From assembly GCA_002392405.1 (NCBI GenBank), contig DGGY01000032.1, positions 1 through 28,615 of the forward strand: a DNA stretch of 28,615 nucleotides. The letters run 5' to 3'. The notes beneath the pieces were generated by a model that was not told the DNA's origin, made no database searches, and worked only from the letters and a program-made list of their open reading frames with translations. Position 1 is the first letter of the stretch, and the number at the start of each line of letters is the position of its first letter. This document shows, piece after piece, positions 15,560 through 23,935 of the stretch. The position numbers were made by a program, and so were the translations under genes. This DNA is from Treponema sp. UBA3862. Lineage in GTDB: Bacteria > Spirochaetota > Spirochaetia > Treponematales > Treponemataceae.

Positions 15560-15727
15560 TTATAAATCCTGTGTATTTTTAATTCTCTCTCATTTAAATT
15601 ATATCATAGAATATGACGAAAATAAAAAATCTTCAAATATAAATAAAGGATTTTCTCAAAGAACTCCATAATTTCTAAAAAATCCGGAGCGTTTTTTTGT
15701 TTTCAAAACTACTTTTTCAAGATGCCC

Positions 15728-16291
15728 TTATTTATTTCTTATTCTGACTTTAACTTCAAGAATATCATCACTGGATCCGCCGCGGGGCATATGACGCCAG
15801 GCAGCTGCAATTACAGGAGAAAGCCCCTTTTCCTTATTATAAAAAAAGTCATAGGAAAGAGCGAAAGCAAAACCGTTTCCCCAGCCCGTACTTGAAACAT
15901 CACTTTCTTCATGGGGCAGATCTAAAAAATTCGTACGCCGGCCAAAGCAGTACTGAACGCCGGCACAAAGTCCTCCGAATCCGGGATAAACATCAAATCC
16001 GGCAAATCCGCAGTAATCCCACAGATAAACATGATTACTGCCCTTCCATCTGCCGTCAAAAACAGAATCCGCACCAAAGGCAAGATAAACAGTCTGAGCC
16101 AGACCGAATTTCCATGCAGCCTCTCCGCATAAAATCATCTGGCTGTCCTGATCAAAATCAGACAGGACATCCTTTAAATCATCATCACCATAAAAAACAT
16201 AGCCTGAACCAAGACCGGCTTCAAATACAACTTCAGAGAAGGAAAAACTTAAAGCTGCCATAAAAAACAGCATGCACATTATCTTTTTCAT
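15728..16291 (-). CDS. Small exported beta-rich protein, possible outer-membrane barrel (unknown)
   Basis: I choose the ATG at 16291 (187 residues), which opens a clear signal peptide MKKIMCMLFFMAALSFSFSE. An in-frame start at 16420 would add 43 residues without protein character. The mature chain is rich in Gly, Tyr, Phe and Trp in alternating patterns (EAGLGSGYVFYG, FGADSVF, GFAGFDVYPGFGGLCAGVQY, GFAFALSYDFFY). It ends EVKVRIRNK, as expected for a small eight-strand barrel or other beta protein. A TATAAT lies about 15 bases before the ATG and there is no Shine-Dalgarno sequence. It is divergent from the thiamine operon. No named family is recognised. Confidence 0.65.
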   Translation of the reverse strand: MKKIMCMLFFMAALSFSFSEVVFEAGLGSGYVFYGDDDLKDVLSDFDQDSQMILCGEAAWKFGLAQTVYLAFGADSVFDGRWKGSNHVYLWDYCGFAGFDVYPGFGGLCAGVQYCFGRRTNFLDLPHEESDVSSTGWGNGFAFALSYDFFYNKEKGLSPVIAAAWRHMPRGGSSDDILEVKVRIRNK

Positions 16292-16389
16292 AAATCTATT
16301 ATCGGCATTATAGCATACTGCACTTATAAAAAAAACTGCGTTCCCTTTTCCCCCAGGCCTTAAGATATCAGGTCCTTCCGGCTGACTCA

Positions 16390-16417
16390 TTGACTTTTTA
16401 CATCCATTTTCTATAAT
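16390..16417 (+). promoter_or_regulatory. Promoter of the thiamine transport operon
   Basis: TTGACT (16390-16395), a 16-base spacer and a perfect TATAAT (16412-16417). Transcription would begin near 16424, at the 5' edge of the TPP aptamer. Confidence 0.75.
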
Positions 16418-16420
16418 CAA

Positions 16421-16520
16421 GTCTGTACCGGGGTGCTGGACTTTACTGACAGCTGAGATTAAACCCGCAGAACTTCGTATGAAGTTCCAACCTGATCCGG
16501 ATAATGCCGGCGGAGGAAGA
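16421..16520 (+). promoter_or_regulatory. TPP riboswitch (THI-box)
   Basis: The hallmark TPP aptamer segments are present in order. There is CGGGGTGC with partner AACCCG (P2), GCTG/CAGC with CTGAGA at 16453-16458 (P3 and the pyrimidine-sensing loop), CCTGATC, then CCGG-ATAATG-CCGG (P5, 16497-16510) and GCGGAGGAAG. A 7-bp hairpin GAACTTC/GAAGTTC (16470-16487) is inserted between the ACCCG and CCTGATC arms. The GGAGG at 16512-16516 is the thiB ribosome binding site and lies in the 3' edge of the aptamer. Ligand binding should therefore hide it and repress translation. The downstream genes encode a thiamine-type importer, as expected. Confidence 0.95.
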
Positions 16521-16521
16521 T

Positions 16522-17562
16522 ATGAAAAAACACATCTTTACACTCTCATCAATTTCACTTTTTACAATCTCATTATTTACAGTTCTTTCAGGCTGCTCAA
16601 AAAAAGCGGCAGTTTCAGAAGAACGCCTTAAAGAAGTTGTAGTCTACACTTACGACAGCTTCTGCAGCGACTGGGGTCCGGGAAACGCCCTTGCCCAAAA
16701 GTTCACTGAAAAAACTGGCCTTAAATTAACGCTTGTTGACTGCGGTGACGGCGTTCAGATTTTAAGCCGCGCTGTTTTAGAAAAGAAAAACGTTCAGGCA
16801 GATGTTATTTTAGGTCTCGACAACAATCTTGCTCAGAAAGCAGAAGACTCAGATATTCTTGAACCGTACAAGCCGGCAGGAATTGAAGCAATTCCGGAAC
16901 AGCTTACAGCTTCCCTCGGAAAATCAAACCTCCTTACTCCTTTTGACTTTGCTCCTTTCGCAATGATTTTTGATACAGCCTCAGGAATTCAGCCGCCGCA
17001 CAAATTAAATGACCTTGCAAAACCTGAATATGCTAAAAAAATCATTCTGATGAATCCACGCACATCTACTCCGGGCTTAGGTTTTGCAGCCTGGACCTAC
17101 TCTGTTTTCGGAGATGATTACAAAGGCTTCTGGAAGGCACTCAAACCTAATATCCTCACAATGGCTCCAAGCTGGAGTGCAGGCTACGGACTTTTCACAA
17201 ACGGAGAAGCTCCGCTCGTATGCAGCTACACAACCAGCGCAGCCTATCACTATGAATACGATAAAACAGACCGTTACCAGGCACTCATCTTCACTGACGG
17301 CCATGTAATGCAGGTAGAAGGTGCCGGACTTGCAAAAAATGCACCTAACAAAGAAGGCGGAAAACTCTTCCTTGACTTTTTAATCTCAGAAGAAGCGCAG
17401 AACGAACTTCCGCTTACCCAGTGGATGATTCCTGCAAACAAGAATGTTCAGCCTCCAAAATCCTTCCTTGACGGAACTCCTGTCCCGGTAAAAATTCTCG
17501 ACTACGACGTCAAAAAAGTTAATGACATAATAGAAGATATAATGAGCATTTTAAGCGAATAA
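16522..17562 (+). CDS. thiB: Thiamine/TPP ABC transporter substrate-binding lipoprotein
   Basis: The 346-residue protein begins with a lipoprotein signal (about 1-24; lipobox LSGC, C25). It continues as a periplasmic binding protein of the ThiB/TbpA type: VVVYTYDSFCSDWGPGNALAQKFTEKTG, DVILGLDNNL, and PLVCSYTTSAAYHYE near the ligand site. It delivers thiamine or thiamine phosphates to ThiP/ThiQ. The ATG at 16522 is used because GGAGG stands five bases before it; an in-frame ATG at 16504 lies inside the riboswitch P5 loop and cannot be the start. Expression is under the TPP riboswitch. Orthologues in Treponema denticola were described as TPP transporters, so the phosphate ester may be the true substrate. 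Confidence 0.95.
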   Translation: MKKHIFTLSSISLFTISLFTVLSGCSKKAAVSEERLKEVVVYTYDSFCSDWGPGNALAQKFTEKTGLKLTLVDCGDGVQILSRAVLEKKNVQADVILGLDNNLAQKAEDSDILEPYKPAGIEAIPEQLTASLGKSNLLTPFDFAPFAMIFDTASGIQPPHKLNDLAKPEYAKKIILMNPRTSTPGLGFAAWTYSVFGDDYKGFWKALKPNILTMAPSWSAGYGLFTNGEAPLVCSYTTSAAYHYEYDKTDRYQALIFTDGHVMQVEGAGLAKNAPNKEGGKLFLDFLISEEAQNELPLTQWMIPANKNVQPPKSFLDGTPVPVKILDYDVKKVNDIIEDIMSILSE

Positions 17563-17581
17563 AAAAGGCGGACTTTTCATT

Positions 17582-19069
17582 ATGAGTTCCGCTCTCTTAG
17601 AAAGCAGATTCTTCAGGATAATTGTTTTTACTGTTGTCCAGGCTCTGCTTTCGACGCTCATTGCACTTCTGGCAGGACTTCCTGCAGCCTTTTTTACCGC
17701 CCGCAGGAAGTTTTTTTTCAGAGACTTTTTACTTTCCCTCTCCTCAATTCCCTTCTGCATTCCTTCCCTGCTGGTTGCACTGGGCTATGTTTCATTTTTC
17801 GGAAATGCCGGAGCATTAAACCGCCTGATTATGCATATTACAGGGGCCGCTGAACCGCCTGTAACCTTTTTATATTCACTCGCAGGAATCGTAATCTGCC
17901 AGGGCTTTTACAATTTTCCGCTTATAATGAGCACCGTAAGCGGAAGCTGGGAAAGACTTTCTTCAACAGAAGCTGACGCCGCACGTCTTCTTGGAGCCTC
18001 TTCAATAAAAGTTTTCAGGACAATAACCTTCTGGCAGCTTCTTCCCTCAATGGTAAGCGCCTGCATTCCGGTTTTTCTTTACTGCTTTTTCAGTTTTATG
18101 ATAGTACTTTTATTCGGCTCAGTCGGAACAACAACCCTCGAAGTTGAAATCTGGCAGCTGGCAAAAGTAAACCTTGATTTTTCAGGCGCCTTAAAACTAG
18201 GAGCGGCAGAAACAGCACTGGCACTCTTTTTTGTCTTCAACTATACGGCAATAGAACAGAAGGCCTCTTCTTTAAGGGGCATCTCATTTAAAAGCGCTCA
18301 GAAACTCCGCTGCCGCATAAATAAAAAAGAAAAACTTCCGGCTGCCTTGTTTTTTTCAGCTGTTTTTATCTTTTTTCTCTGCCCGCTTTTTTCGATTATC
18401 GTAAAAGGTTTTTCATCAAGGCAGTCCCTTTCTTCTTTTACCTTCTCAAACTTTCTTCATCTTTTCTCAAATACAGGCTTTTTAAAGGCAGTCCACTGGA
18501 CTTTAATCACAGCCTTTTTTACAGGCATTTTGTGTACAGTAACAGCATTTTTTTACGCCCTTCTTCTGCGTTTTTTCGATCCTAAGGAGAAGCACTTTGT
18601 TTTCCGTGTAATACCGATTATTCCGCTTGCCCTTTCTTCTGTAGTTGTCGGGGTAATAATTACAATGACAGTCAGACGGGGAACTTTTGTTACCCTTATT
18701 ATTGCACAGACTTTTTTATACTGGCCGGTTGCTTTCAGACAGATTTATTCCGACCTTCAGAAAATTCCTCAAAGTACAATTGAAGCAGCACGCATTTTAA
18801 GCCGGACACCTCTGGATTTAATTTCTAAAATTTATTTTCCTGTCTTAAAAAAAGCACTTTTAAGGTCTGCCGGCTTTTGTTTTGCCATTAGCGCAGGAGA
18901 CTCAACACTTCCGCTGGTTCTTGCCATACCGCACTTTGACACGCTTTCCCTCTACACTTACCGTCTGGCAGGGACATATAAATTCAACGAAGCCTGTGCA
19001 TCGGGAGTTGTTTTAGGCCTTTTATGCGGGCTTATTTACTGGGGAGCAAAAAAATTAAAAGCAAAATAA
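17582..19069 (+). CDS. thiP: Thiamine ABC transporter permease
   Basis: The 495-residue integral membrane protein is a fused double permease with about twelve hydrophobic helices. Each half carries an ATPase-docking EAA-type loop: EADAARLLGASSIKVFRTI in the first, and EAARILSRTPLDLISKIYFP in the second. The fused layout and length match ThiP, and position between thiB and thiQ supports it. It starts 19 bases after thiB with only a weak, distant GGCGG. Four cysteine and many aromatic positions are scattered and not diagnostic. A 133-base gap with hairpins separates it from thiQ. Confidence 0.93.
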   Translation: MSSALLESRFFRIIVFTVVQALLSTLIALLAGLPAAFFTARRKFFFRDFLLSLSSIPFCIPSLLVALGYVSFFGNAGALNRLIMHITGAAEPPVTFLYSLAGIVICQGFYNFPLIMSTVSGSWERLSSTEADAARLLGASSIKVFRTITFWQLLPSMVSACIPVFLYCFFSFMIVLLFGSVGTTTLEVEIWQLAKVNLDFSGALKLGAAETALALFFVFNYTAIEQKASSLRGISFKSAQKLRCRINKKEKLPAALFFSAVFIFFLCPLFSIIVKGFSSRQSLSSFTFSNFLHLFSNTGFLKAVHWTLITAFFTGILCTVTAFFYALLLRFFDPKEKHFVFRVIPIIPLALSSVVVGVIITMTVRRGTFVTLIIAQTFLYWPVAFRQIYSDLQKIPQSTIEAARILSRTPLDLISKIYFPVLKKALLRSAGFCFAISAGDSTLPLVLAIPHFDTLSLYTYRLAGTYKFNEACASGVVLGLLCGLIYWGAKKLKAK

Positions 19070-19202
19070 TTTTACTTGACCCGCTTTCCAGACTTCGCTG
19101 TGCGCTCATCCGCTTTTAAGCGGACTAAAGGTCTTCCAATCGGGGCTAAGACAAACAGTATAAAAAAAATCACCTGTCACGCTGACAGTTTACGGAGGAT
19201 TC
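19070..19202 (+). other. thiP-thiQ intercistronic region with two hairpins
   Basis: The 133-base gap contains a perfect inverted repeat TCCGCTT/AAGCGGA (19109-19124), followed by mixed sequence and not by a T-run. Next come a TATAAA (19159-19164) and a 6-bp hairpin CTGTCA/TGACAG (19174-19188) directly before the thiQ GGAGG. These could be an RNA processing or expression-tuning site, or a secondary promoter. None is certain. Confidence 0.45.
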
Positions 19203-19880
19203 ATGCCTTACTTTTACATAAAAGAATTAAAAAAATCCTGGGAAGATTTTAACGTTGAACTTTCTCTTGAATGTGAAAAATCAACCATGACAACAATCTT
19301 AGGACCCTCAGGCTCAGGAAAATCTACAGTTCTCCGCCTTATTGCCGGCCTTGAAAAAACTGATAACGGCCAGATATTTTTAGACGGTAAAGACATAACA
19401 AAGACAGCAGTTCAATCCCGCGGAATCGGAATGGTATTCCAGACACCGGGGCTTTTTGCACACATGTCAGTAGAAGACAATGTAGCCTACGGACTTACCT
19501 GCCGCGGAATAAAAAAATCAGAAGCAAGAAAACAGGCAAATGAGTTTTTAAAAAAATTCAACCTCGAAGGCTTCGGTAAAAGGGAAACAGAAACACTTTC
19601 AGGCGGCGAAGCACAGCGCGTAAGCCTTGCCCGCACCCTTATAGTACAGCCTCAGCTTGTTTTATTTGACGAGCCTCTTTCAGCACTGGACTCACCTTTA
19701 AGAAAAAAACTCGCCGCAGAAATCCGCACGCTGCAGAAGACTATCGGCTTTACAGGAATTATGGTAACCCACGACTTAGAAGAAGCAAAAGCCGTAAGCG
19801 ACAGAATAGTCTTAATTAAAAAAGGAAGAATAGTCTGGCAGGGAAATGCAGCAGATTTTAATGAAGGACTGATGGAATAA
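19203..19880 (+). CDS. thiQ: Thiamine ABC transporter ATP-binding protein
   Basis: The 225-residue ATPase has Walker A GPSGSGKST, Q-loop VFQTPGLF, signature LSGGEAQRVSLA, Walker B LVLFDEPLSALD and switch histidine VTHDLEEA. It is short, without the extra regulatory domain of MalK-type ATPases, as in ThiQ. It supplies ATP energy to ThiP. A strong GGAGG lies four bases before the ATG. It is the last gene of the operon; a GC-rich palindromic block follows about 10 bases after its stop. Confidence 0.93.
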   Translation: MPYFYIKELKKSWEDFNVELSLECEKSTMTTILGPSGSGKSTVLRLIAGLEKTDNGQIFLDGKDITKTAVQSRGIGMVFQTPGLFAHMSVEDNVAYGLTCRGIKKSEARKQANEFLKKFNLEGFGKRETETLSGGEAQRVSLARTLIVQPQLVLFDEPLSALDSPLRKKLAAEIRTLQKTIGFTGIMVTHDLEEAKAVSDRIVLIKKGRIVWQGNAADFNEGLME

Positions 19881-19890
19881 AAGTCATTTT

Positions 19891-20010
19891 CCCGCCAGCG
19901 CTGGGAGCCCCCTGCCGACCGCAGGGAAGCCTGTGGCTGAGCGAGGACGGTGAGCGTCAGCGTCCGAAGGCGCGAAGCAGGGCGGACATAGCGGCGCCGC
20001 AGGCGGGCGG
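19891..20010. repeat. GC-rich palindromic island (REP-like or small structured RNA)
   Basis: In these 120 bases 91 are G or C, far above the surrounding AT-rich DNA. It contains a palindrome CCAGCGCTGG (19895-19904), a hairpin CCCTGC/GCAGGG (19910-19926), and overlapping GGACG/CGTCC and GTCCG/CGGAC inverted repeats (19945-19987). A palindrome GCGGCGCCGC (19991-20000) is flanked by two direct repeats of GGCGGACA (19981-19988 and 20006-20013). It contains no credible gene. It looks like an interspersed extragenic palindrome or the DNA of a structured RNA. Confidence 0.7.
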
Positions 20011-20042
20011 ACAAATAAAACAAAAGACAGGTCATAAATCCA

Positions 20043-20072
20043 GTAACATTTTTCTTTATTTTTTGTTATAAT
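20043..20072 (+). promoter_or_regulatory. Predicted promoter of the Gld-type ABC operon
   Basis: GTAACA (20043-20048), an 18-base spacer and a perfect TATAAT (20067-20072). Transcription would start near 20079, giving a leader of about 90 bases. Confidence 0.55.
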
Positions 20073-20076
20073 TTAT

Positions 20077-20123
20077 AGAAAGAAAAGTTTTTTCTTTCTG
20101 CGCCGCCATCAGAAAAAAGGCGG
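20077..20123 (+). other. Two hairpins in the leader of the Gld-type operon
   Basis: A perfect 10-bp stem AGAAAGAAAA/TTTTCTTTCT with a GTT loop (20077-20099) is followed by CCGCC/GGCGG (20103-20123) with an 11-base loop. The first overlaps the expected transcript start. No known riboswitch is recognised. Confidence 0.45.
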
Positions 20124-20167
20124 AAATTACAGCACAAAATTATAATCAGTTCAAAAAGAGGATACAA

Positions 20168-21106
20168 ATGATTGAAGTTTCAAACCTGTCAAAGCATTTT
20201 GGAACCTTCAAAGCTGTAGATAACATCAGCTTTTCAATCCCGACAGGACAGATTGTCGGGCTTTTAGGTCCTAACGGTGCCGGAAAATCAACTACAATGA
20301 GAATGGTAACCGGCTACATAAAACCGACTTCAGGACAGATAAAAATTGACGGCACCGATATCGAAGAAAACGCCGTTGAATGCAAACGCAAAATCGGTTA
20401 CATGCCTGAAAGCGCTCCGCTCTACGGCGAAATGATTGTTGAAGACTACTTAAAATACGTTGCCGAAATGCAGGGACAGAACCCGGAAGAAAAAGTTCCC
20501 CTTTTGTGCAGTGAATGCGGCTTAAAAGAAGTTATGCATAAAAATATCTCCGACCTTAGCCGCGGTTACCGTCAGAGAGTTGGTCTTGCACATGCTTTAA
20601 TGAATGATCCAGAGATTCTTATTCTTGATGAACCTACTTCAGGTCTTGACCCAAACCAGATTGGAGACGTACGCGCCTTAATCAAGGAAATCGGAAAAAC
20701 AAGAACAGTAATCATTTCTACACATATCTTAGGCGAAGTTGAAATGCTCTGCGACCGCGTAATCATCATTTCAGGCGGTCGTCTTGTTGCTGACTCACCT
20801 ACAGCAGAACTCCGCGAACGCTACGGCACAAGCGCAACTGTCTATGTTCAGGCAGGCGGCTGCACTGTAAAAGAAATCTCTGATGTTTTAGGCAGAGTTG
20901 ATTTTGCCGGCGCCGTAACTGAAGAAGGCGGAGAAAACATTTCCGCTGAAGAAAAAACAGCAGGCGTACTCGTTCAGGTTAAGGACAACAAAGAAATCCG
21001 CCCTGCAATCGCAGAAGCTGTTACAAAGGCAGGATTCAGGCTGTACGAACTTTCAATCCGCCGCAATTCACTGGAAGACATCTTCCATACACTTACAGAA
21101 GAGTAA
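20168..21106 (+). CDS. ABC transporter ATP-binding protein (GldA-like, ABC-2 class)
   Basis: The 312-residue ATPase has Walker A GPNGAGKST, Q-loop GYMPESAPLYGEM, signature LSRGYRQRVGLA, Walker B ILILDEPTSGLDP and switch histidine ISTHILGEVE. A C-terminal extension of about 90 residues is typical of the DrrA/NatA/GldA group that pairs with ABC-2 permeases. The following genes (GldF-like permease, GldG-like protein, DUF4340) place it in the gliding-type ABC cluster. That cluster is common outside true gliding bacteria, so no gliding role is implied. GAGG lies before the ATG. Substrate is unknown. Confidence 0.93.
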   Translation: MIEVSNLSKHFGTFKAVDNISFSIPTGQIVGLLGPNGAGKSTTMRMVTGYIKPTSGQIKIDGTDIEENAVECKRKIGYMPESAPLYGEMIVEDYLKYVAEMQGQNPEEKVPLLCSECGLKEVMHKNISDLSRGYRQRVGLAHALMNDPEILILDEPTSGLDPNQIGDVRALIKEIGKTRTVIISTHILGEVEMLCDRVIIISGGRLVADSPTAELRERYGTSATVYVQAGGCTVKEISDVLGRVDFAGAVTEEGGENISAEEKTAGVLVQVKDNKEIRPAIAEAVTKAGFRLYELSIRRNSLEDIFHTLTEE

Positions 21107-21135
21107 GCTGATTCATAAAGGAGTGTAAAAAACTT

Positions 21136-21864
21136 ATGAATGACAAAATTAAATCAAAAAATCCGGCTTTAATAATAATGAGCCGCGAAATAAAATCATA
21201 TTTTTCAAGCCCGATTGCTTACATTGTAACCGGACTCTTTGTTGCCGCCTGCGCGTTTTTATTTGTAAACACTTTCTTTCTTGCAAACCGCGCTGAACTC
21301 CGCGGCTTTTTCAGCCAGCTGCCGGTTCTCTATTCTTTCTTTATTCCGGCACTTACAATGAGGATGTTCGCAGAAGAAAAACGTTCTACATCCCTCGAAA
21401 CGCTTCTTACCCTTCCGGTAACTGTACGTGACATTGTACTTGGAAAATACCTTGCAGCATTTATTTCAGGGGCTATTCTTTTAGTTCCTTCCCTCTTCTA
21501 TGCACTTACCTGCGCTGTTTTCGGTATTCCTGATGCAGGCCCTATGATCGGGGGGTATCTCGGCTCACTTTTCCTTACAGCAACTTTCTGTGCCATCGGA
21601 CTCTATGCCTCAAGCATCACTAAAAATCAGATTATTGCTTTTTTTACAGGCTTTGCAATCTGTATCATGCTGACACTTTTCAATTACCTTGCACTTTTTA
21701 TGCCTTCATTTCTTGTACGCCCGGTAACTTATCTTTCTGCCATCAACCACTTTCAGTCTATAAGCCGCGGAATTATTGATACAAGGGACATAGTTTATTT
21801 CGTTTCACTTTCAGCCCTGTTTATTGTAATGACAGTCCGCTCAGTAAAAGGAGGTCAGGAATAA
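21136..21864 (+). CDS. ABC-2 type permease (GldF-like)
   Basis: The 242-residue membrane protein has about six hydrophobic helices. It has the ABC-2 features of an early amphipathic SREIKSYFSSPIAYIVTGLF segment and the conserved PALTMRMFAEEKRSTSLETLLTLPV stretch between helices 2 and 3. It would form the membrane channel driven by the preceding ATPase. AAAGGAG lies 12 bases before the ATG. Its TAA shares one base with the ATG of the next gene (TAATG), so translation is coupled. Confidence 0.92.
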   Translation: MNDKIKSKNPALIIMSREIKSYFSSPIAYIVTGLFVAACAFLFVNTFFLANRAELRGFFSQLPVLYSFFIPALTMRMFAEEKRSTSLETLLTLPVTVRDIVLGKYLAAFISGAILLVPSLFYALTCAVFGIPDAGPMIGGYLGSLFLTATFCAIGLYASSITKNQIIAFFTGFAICIMLTLFNYLALFMPSFLVRPVTYLSAINHFQSISRGIIDTRDIVYFVSLSALFIVMTVRSVKGGQE

Positions 21865-23912
21865 TGAAAAAGTTAATTGAATACATCAAAAGCTCAAAAA
21901 GTGATTTTCTGCTCTTTATAATTGCACTTATTCTTGCAAACCTTGTTTTCTCAAAATCTTTTTTCAGGATTGATTTAACATCATCAAAATCCTATTCACT
22001 TTCAAAATCAAGCAAAGAGGTTGTAAAAACTCTTGAACAGCCTCTTTCAATTAAAGTTTTCTTTACAAAAAATCTTCCTGCACCCTACAACAATATTGAG
22101 CAGTACATTAAAGACCTCCTTGTTGAATATAAGGGAGCTGCAAATTCAAACTTCAGCTGGGAAGCCTTTGACATGGGCAAAGAAGAAAATGAAAAAATCG
22201 CCCGCAGCTACGGAATCAGCCAGGTTCAGATTCAGGAATTAAAGAACAATGAAGTAGGCTTCAAGCAGGTATGGATGGCAATGGCAGTAAGCTATGCCGA
22301 CCAGACAGAAATAATCGACGGCTTAAACTCTGCAGACGGTCTTGAATACACCCTTACCACAAAAATCACAAAAATGATAAGCACTACCTCTGCCCTCGCA
22401 GGTCTCAAGGGCAAGGCAAAGCTTACCCTCTATATTTCTTCAAAACTCGGGGAATTCAATATTTCTGGCTTTAACAATATCTCAAAAGCAGTTGAAGCAG
22501 CCTACAAAAACGTAAATAAAAAGAATCTCGACAAAATCGATTTTGAACAACTTGATCCGAAGCCGGAAGAAATCCCGGAACTTGCAGCAAAATACGGAAT
22601 CCAGAGCCTCAACTGGAATTCAAAACAGGGAGAAGGAACCGGAACAATCGGGCTCGTTCTTGAATACGGCGACAGTTTCCGCACACTCCCGCTCCGCATG
22701 GCAAGAAGCTTTTTCGGCAATATGATTACAGGCCTTGAAAACCTCGAAGATGAACTTACAGAAAACCTCAACAGTCTTGTTTCAAAACCTAATCAGATAG
22801 GCTACCTTACCGGCCACCGCGAAAACGAATATAAAGACAGCCAGTCACAGACAAACTCCGCTGTTTTCAATTCAATCATCTCTGACCGCTACGAATTCAA
22901 GGATTTAAACCTTAAGGAAGAAGATATTCCTTCAGGCATCAAATCAATCGTAATCAACGGCGCAAAAGACAAACTCGAAGAAAAAGAACTCTATAAACTC
23001 GACCAGTTTGTAATGAAAGGCGGAAGCCTCATCATATTTGACGACCAGTTTGAAGAAATAATGCCTCAGGGACAGATGGCTTATTACCAGATGCCTCAGT
23101 ACAATCCAATAGACAACGGACTTGATAAACTTCTTTCAAAATATGGTATTGTTCCTGGTAAAGATTATGTAATGGATGAAGAATGCTATGTAAACCAGGA
23201 TCAGCGCTCAGGTTCTACTCCGATTTACTTTGCTCCTCTTTTACAGAAACAGAACATGGACAGAAAAAATCCAGTTACAAAGAATCTCGGTAACGTTATT
23301 CTTCTTCAGACAAGTTCTATCGATATTTCAAAGGCAAAAGAAAACCCTGACGCAAAAGTTACAGTTCTTGCAAAATCTTCTAAGAACAGCTGGCTTATGA
23401 AAGACAATGTTTCAGCAATTCCGCAGATGATAAGAAAACCATCAGATAAATCTGTAATGGCTTCTTCAAATCTTGCTGTATTAGTTGAAGGAAAATTTGA
23501 AAGCGCCTTTGACAAAAATCCTGAAAGCCAGGCATCAGGCGATGTTAAATACTCTGACCACTACGCAAAAAGCGTTCAGAGCGGAAAGATTTTTGTTACA
23601 GGTTCATCAAAAATTACTACAAACCAGGTAATGGATGACAGCGGAAAACAGCCTGTTTCAATGTTCGTAAGAAACACAATTGATTACATGAACGGCGAAA
23701 CAGACCTCTGTGACATGAGGACAAAAGGCTTAAGCATCAACACCTTAAAAGCAAAGGGCTCTGTATCTGCAAACATCGCAAAATACTTCAATGAGTTTGG
23801 TCTGATTGTTCTTGTAGCACTGGCAGGCCTTTTTGCACTCATTAAAATCAACGCAAAGAAAAAAGAAATACACGACCGTTACAATCCTGACGACAGCCGC
23901 GAGATTAAATAG
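21864..23912 (+). CDS. GldG-like ABC system auxiliary protein
   Basis: The 682-residue protein has an N-terminal transmembrane helix (about 17-32) and a long extracytoplasmic region. The N-terminal part contains LTSSKSYSLSKSSKEVVKTLEQPLSIKVFFTKNLP, the hallmark start of the GldG ABC_transp_aux domain. A central part has VGYLTGHRENEY-type and GGSLIIFDDQF segments. A C-terminal transmembrane helix (about 645-662) and basic tail follow. GldG works with the GldA/GldF complex, perhaps holding a substrate or cell-wall partner outside the membrane. GGAGG precedes the overlapping start. Function in non-gliding bacteria is unknown. Confidence 0.92.
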   Translation: MKKLIEYIKSSKSDFLLFIIALILANLVFSKSFFRIDLTSSKSYSLSKSSKEVVKTLEQPLSIKVFFTKNLPAPYNNIEQYIKDLLVEYKGAANSNFSWEAFDMGKEENEKIARSYGISQVQIQELKNNEVGFKQVWMAMAVSYADQTEIIDGLNSADGLEYTLTTKITKMISTTSALAGLKGKAKLTLYISSKLGEFNISGFNNISKAVEAAYKNVNKKNLDKIDFEQLDPKPEEIPELAAKYGIQSLNWNSKQGEGTGTIGLVLEYGDSFRTLPLRMARSFFGNMITGLENLEDELTENLNSLVSKPNQIGYLTGHRENEYKDSQSQTNSAVFNSIISDRYEFKDLNLKEEDIPSGIKSIVINGAKDKLEEKELYKLDQFVMKGGSLIIFDDQFEEIMPQGQMAYYQMPQYNPIDNGLDKLLSKYGIVPGKDYVMDEECYVNQDQRSGSTPIYFAPLLQKQNMDRKNPVTKNLGNVILLQTSSIDISKAKENPDAKVTVLAKSSKNSWLMKDNVSAIPQMIRKPSDKSVMASSNLAVLVEGKFESAFDKNPESQASGDVKYSDHYAKSVQSGKIFVTGSSKITTNQVMDDSGKQPVSMFVRNTIDYMNGETDLCDMRTKGLSINTLKAKGSVSANIAKYFNEFGLIVLVALAGLFALIKINAKKKEIHDRYNPDDSREIK

Positions 23913-23935
23913 GATATAAGGAGGAATAAGAAAAA

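Noticed and set aside
15560..15727. Terminator between the exported protein and RACo-like gene
   Set aside because: Only a weak 5-bp GTTTT/AAAAC repeat is present without a proper T-run on the coding strand, so no call is made.
16292..16420. 43-codon N-terminal extension of the exported beta-rich protein
   Set aside because: It would bury the signal peptide that starts at 16291 and overlaps the thi promoter.
16504..16521. In-frame upstream ATG for thiB
   Set aside because: It is part of the ATAATG loop of the TPP riboswitch P5; the ATG at 16522 has the proper GGAGG.
19891..20010. tRNA or rRNA fragment
   Set aside because: No cloverleaf, T-loop GTTCGA-type sequence or rRNA motif is present despite high G+C.
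20141..20146. Second TATAAT before the Gld-type ATPase
   Set aside because: No matching -35 at a proper distance; the element at 20043-20072 is better.
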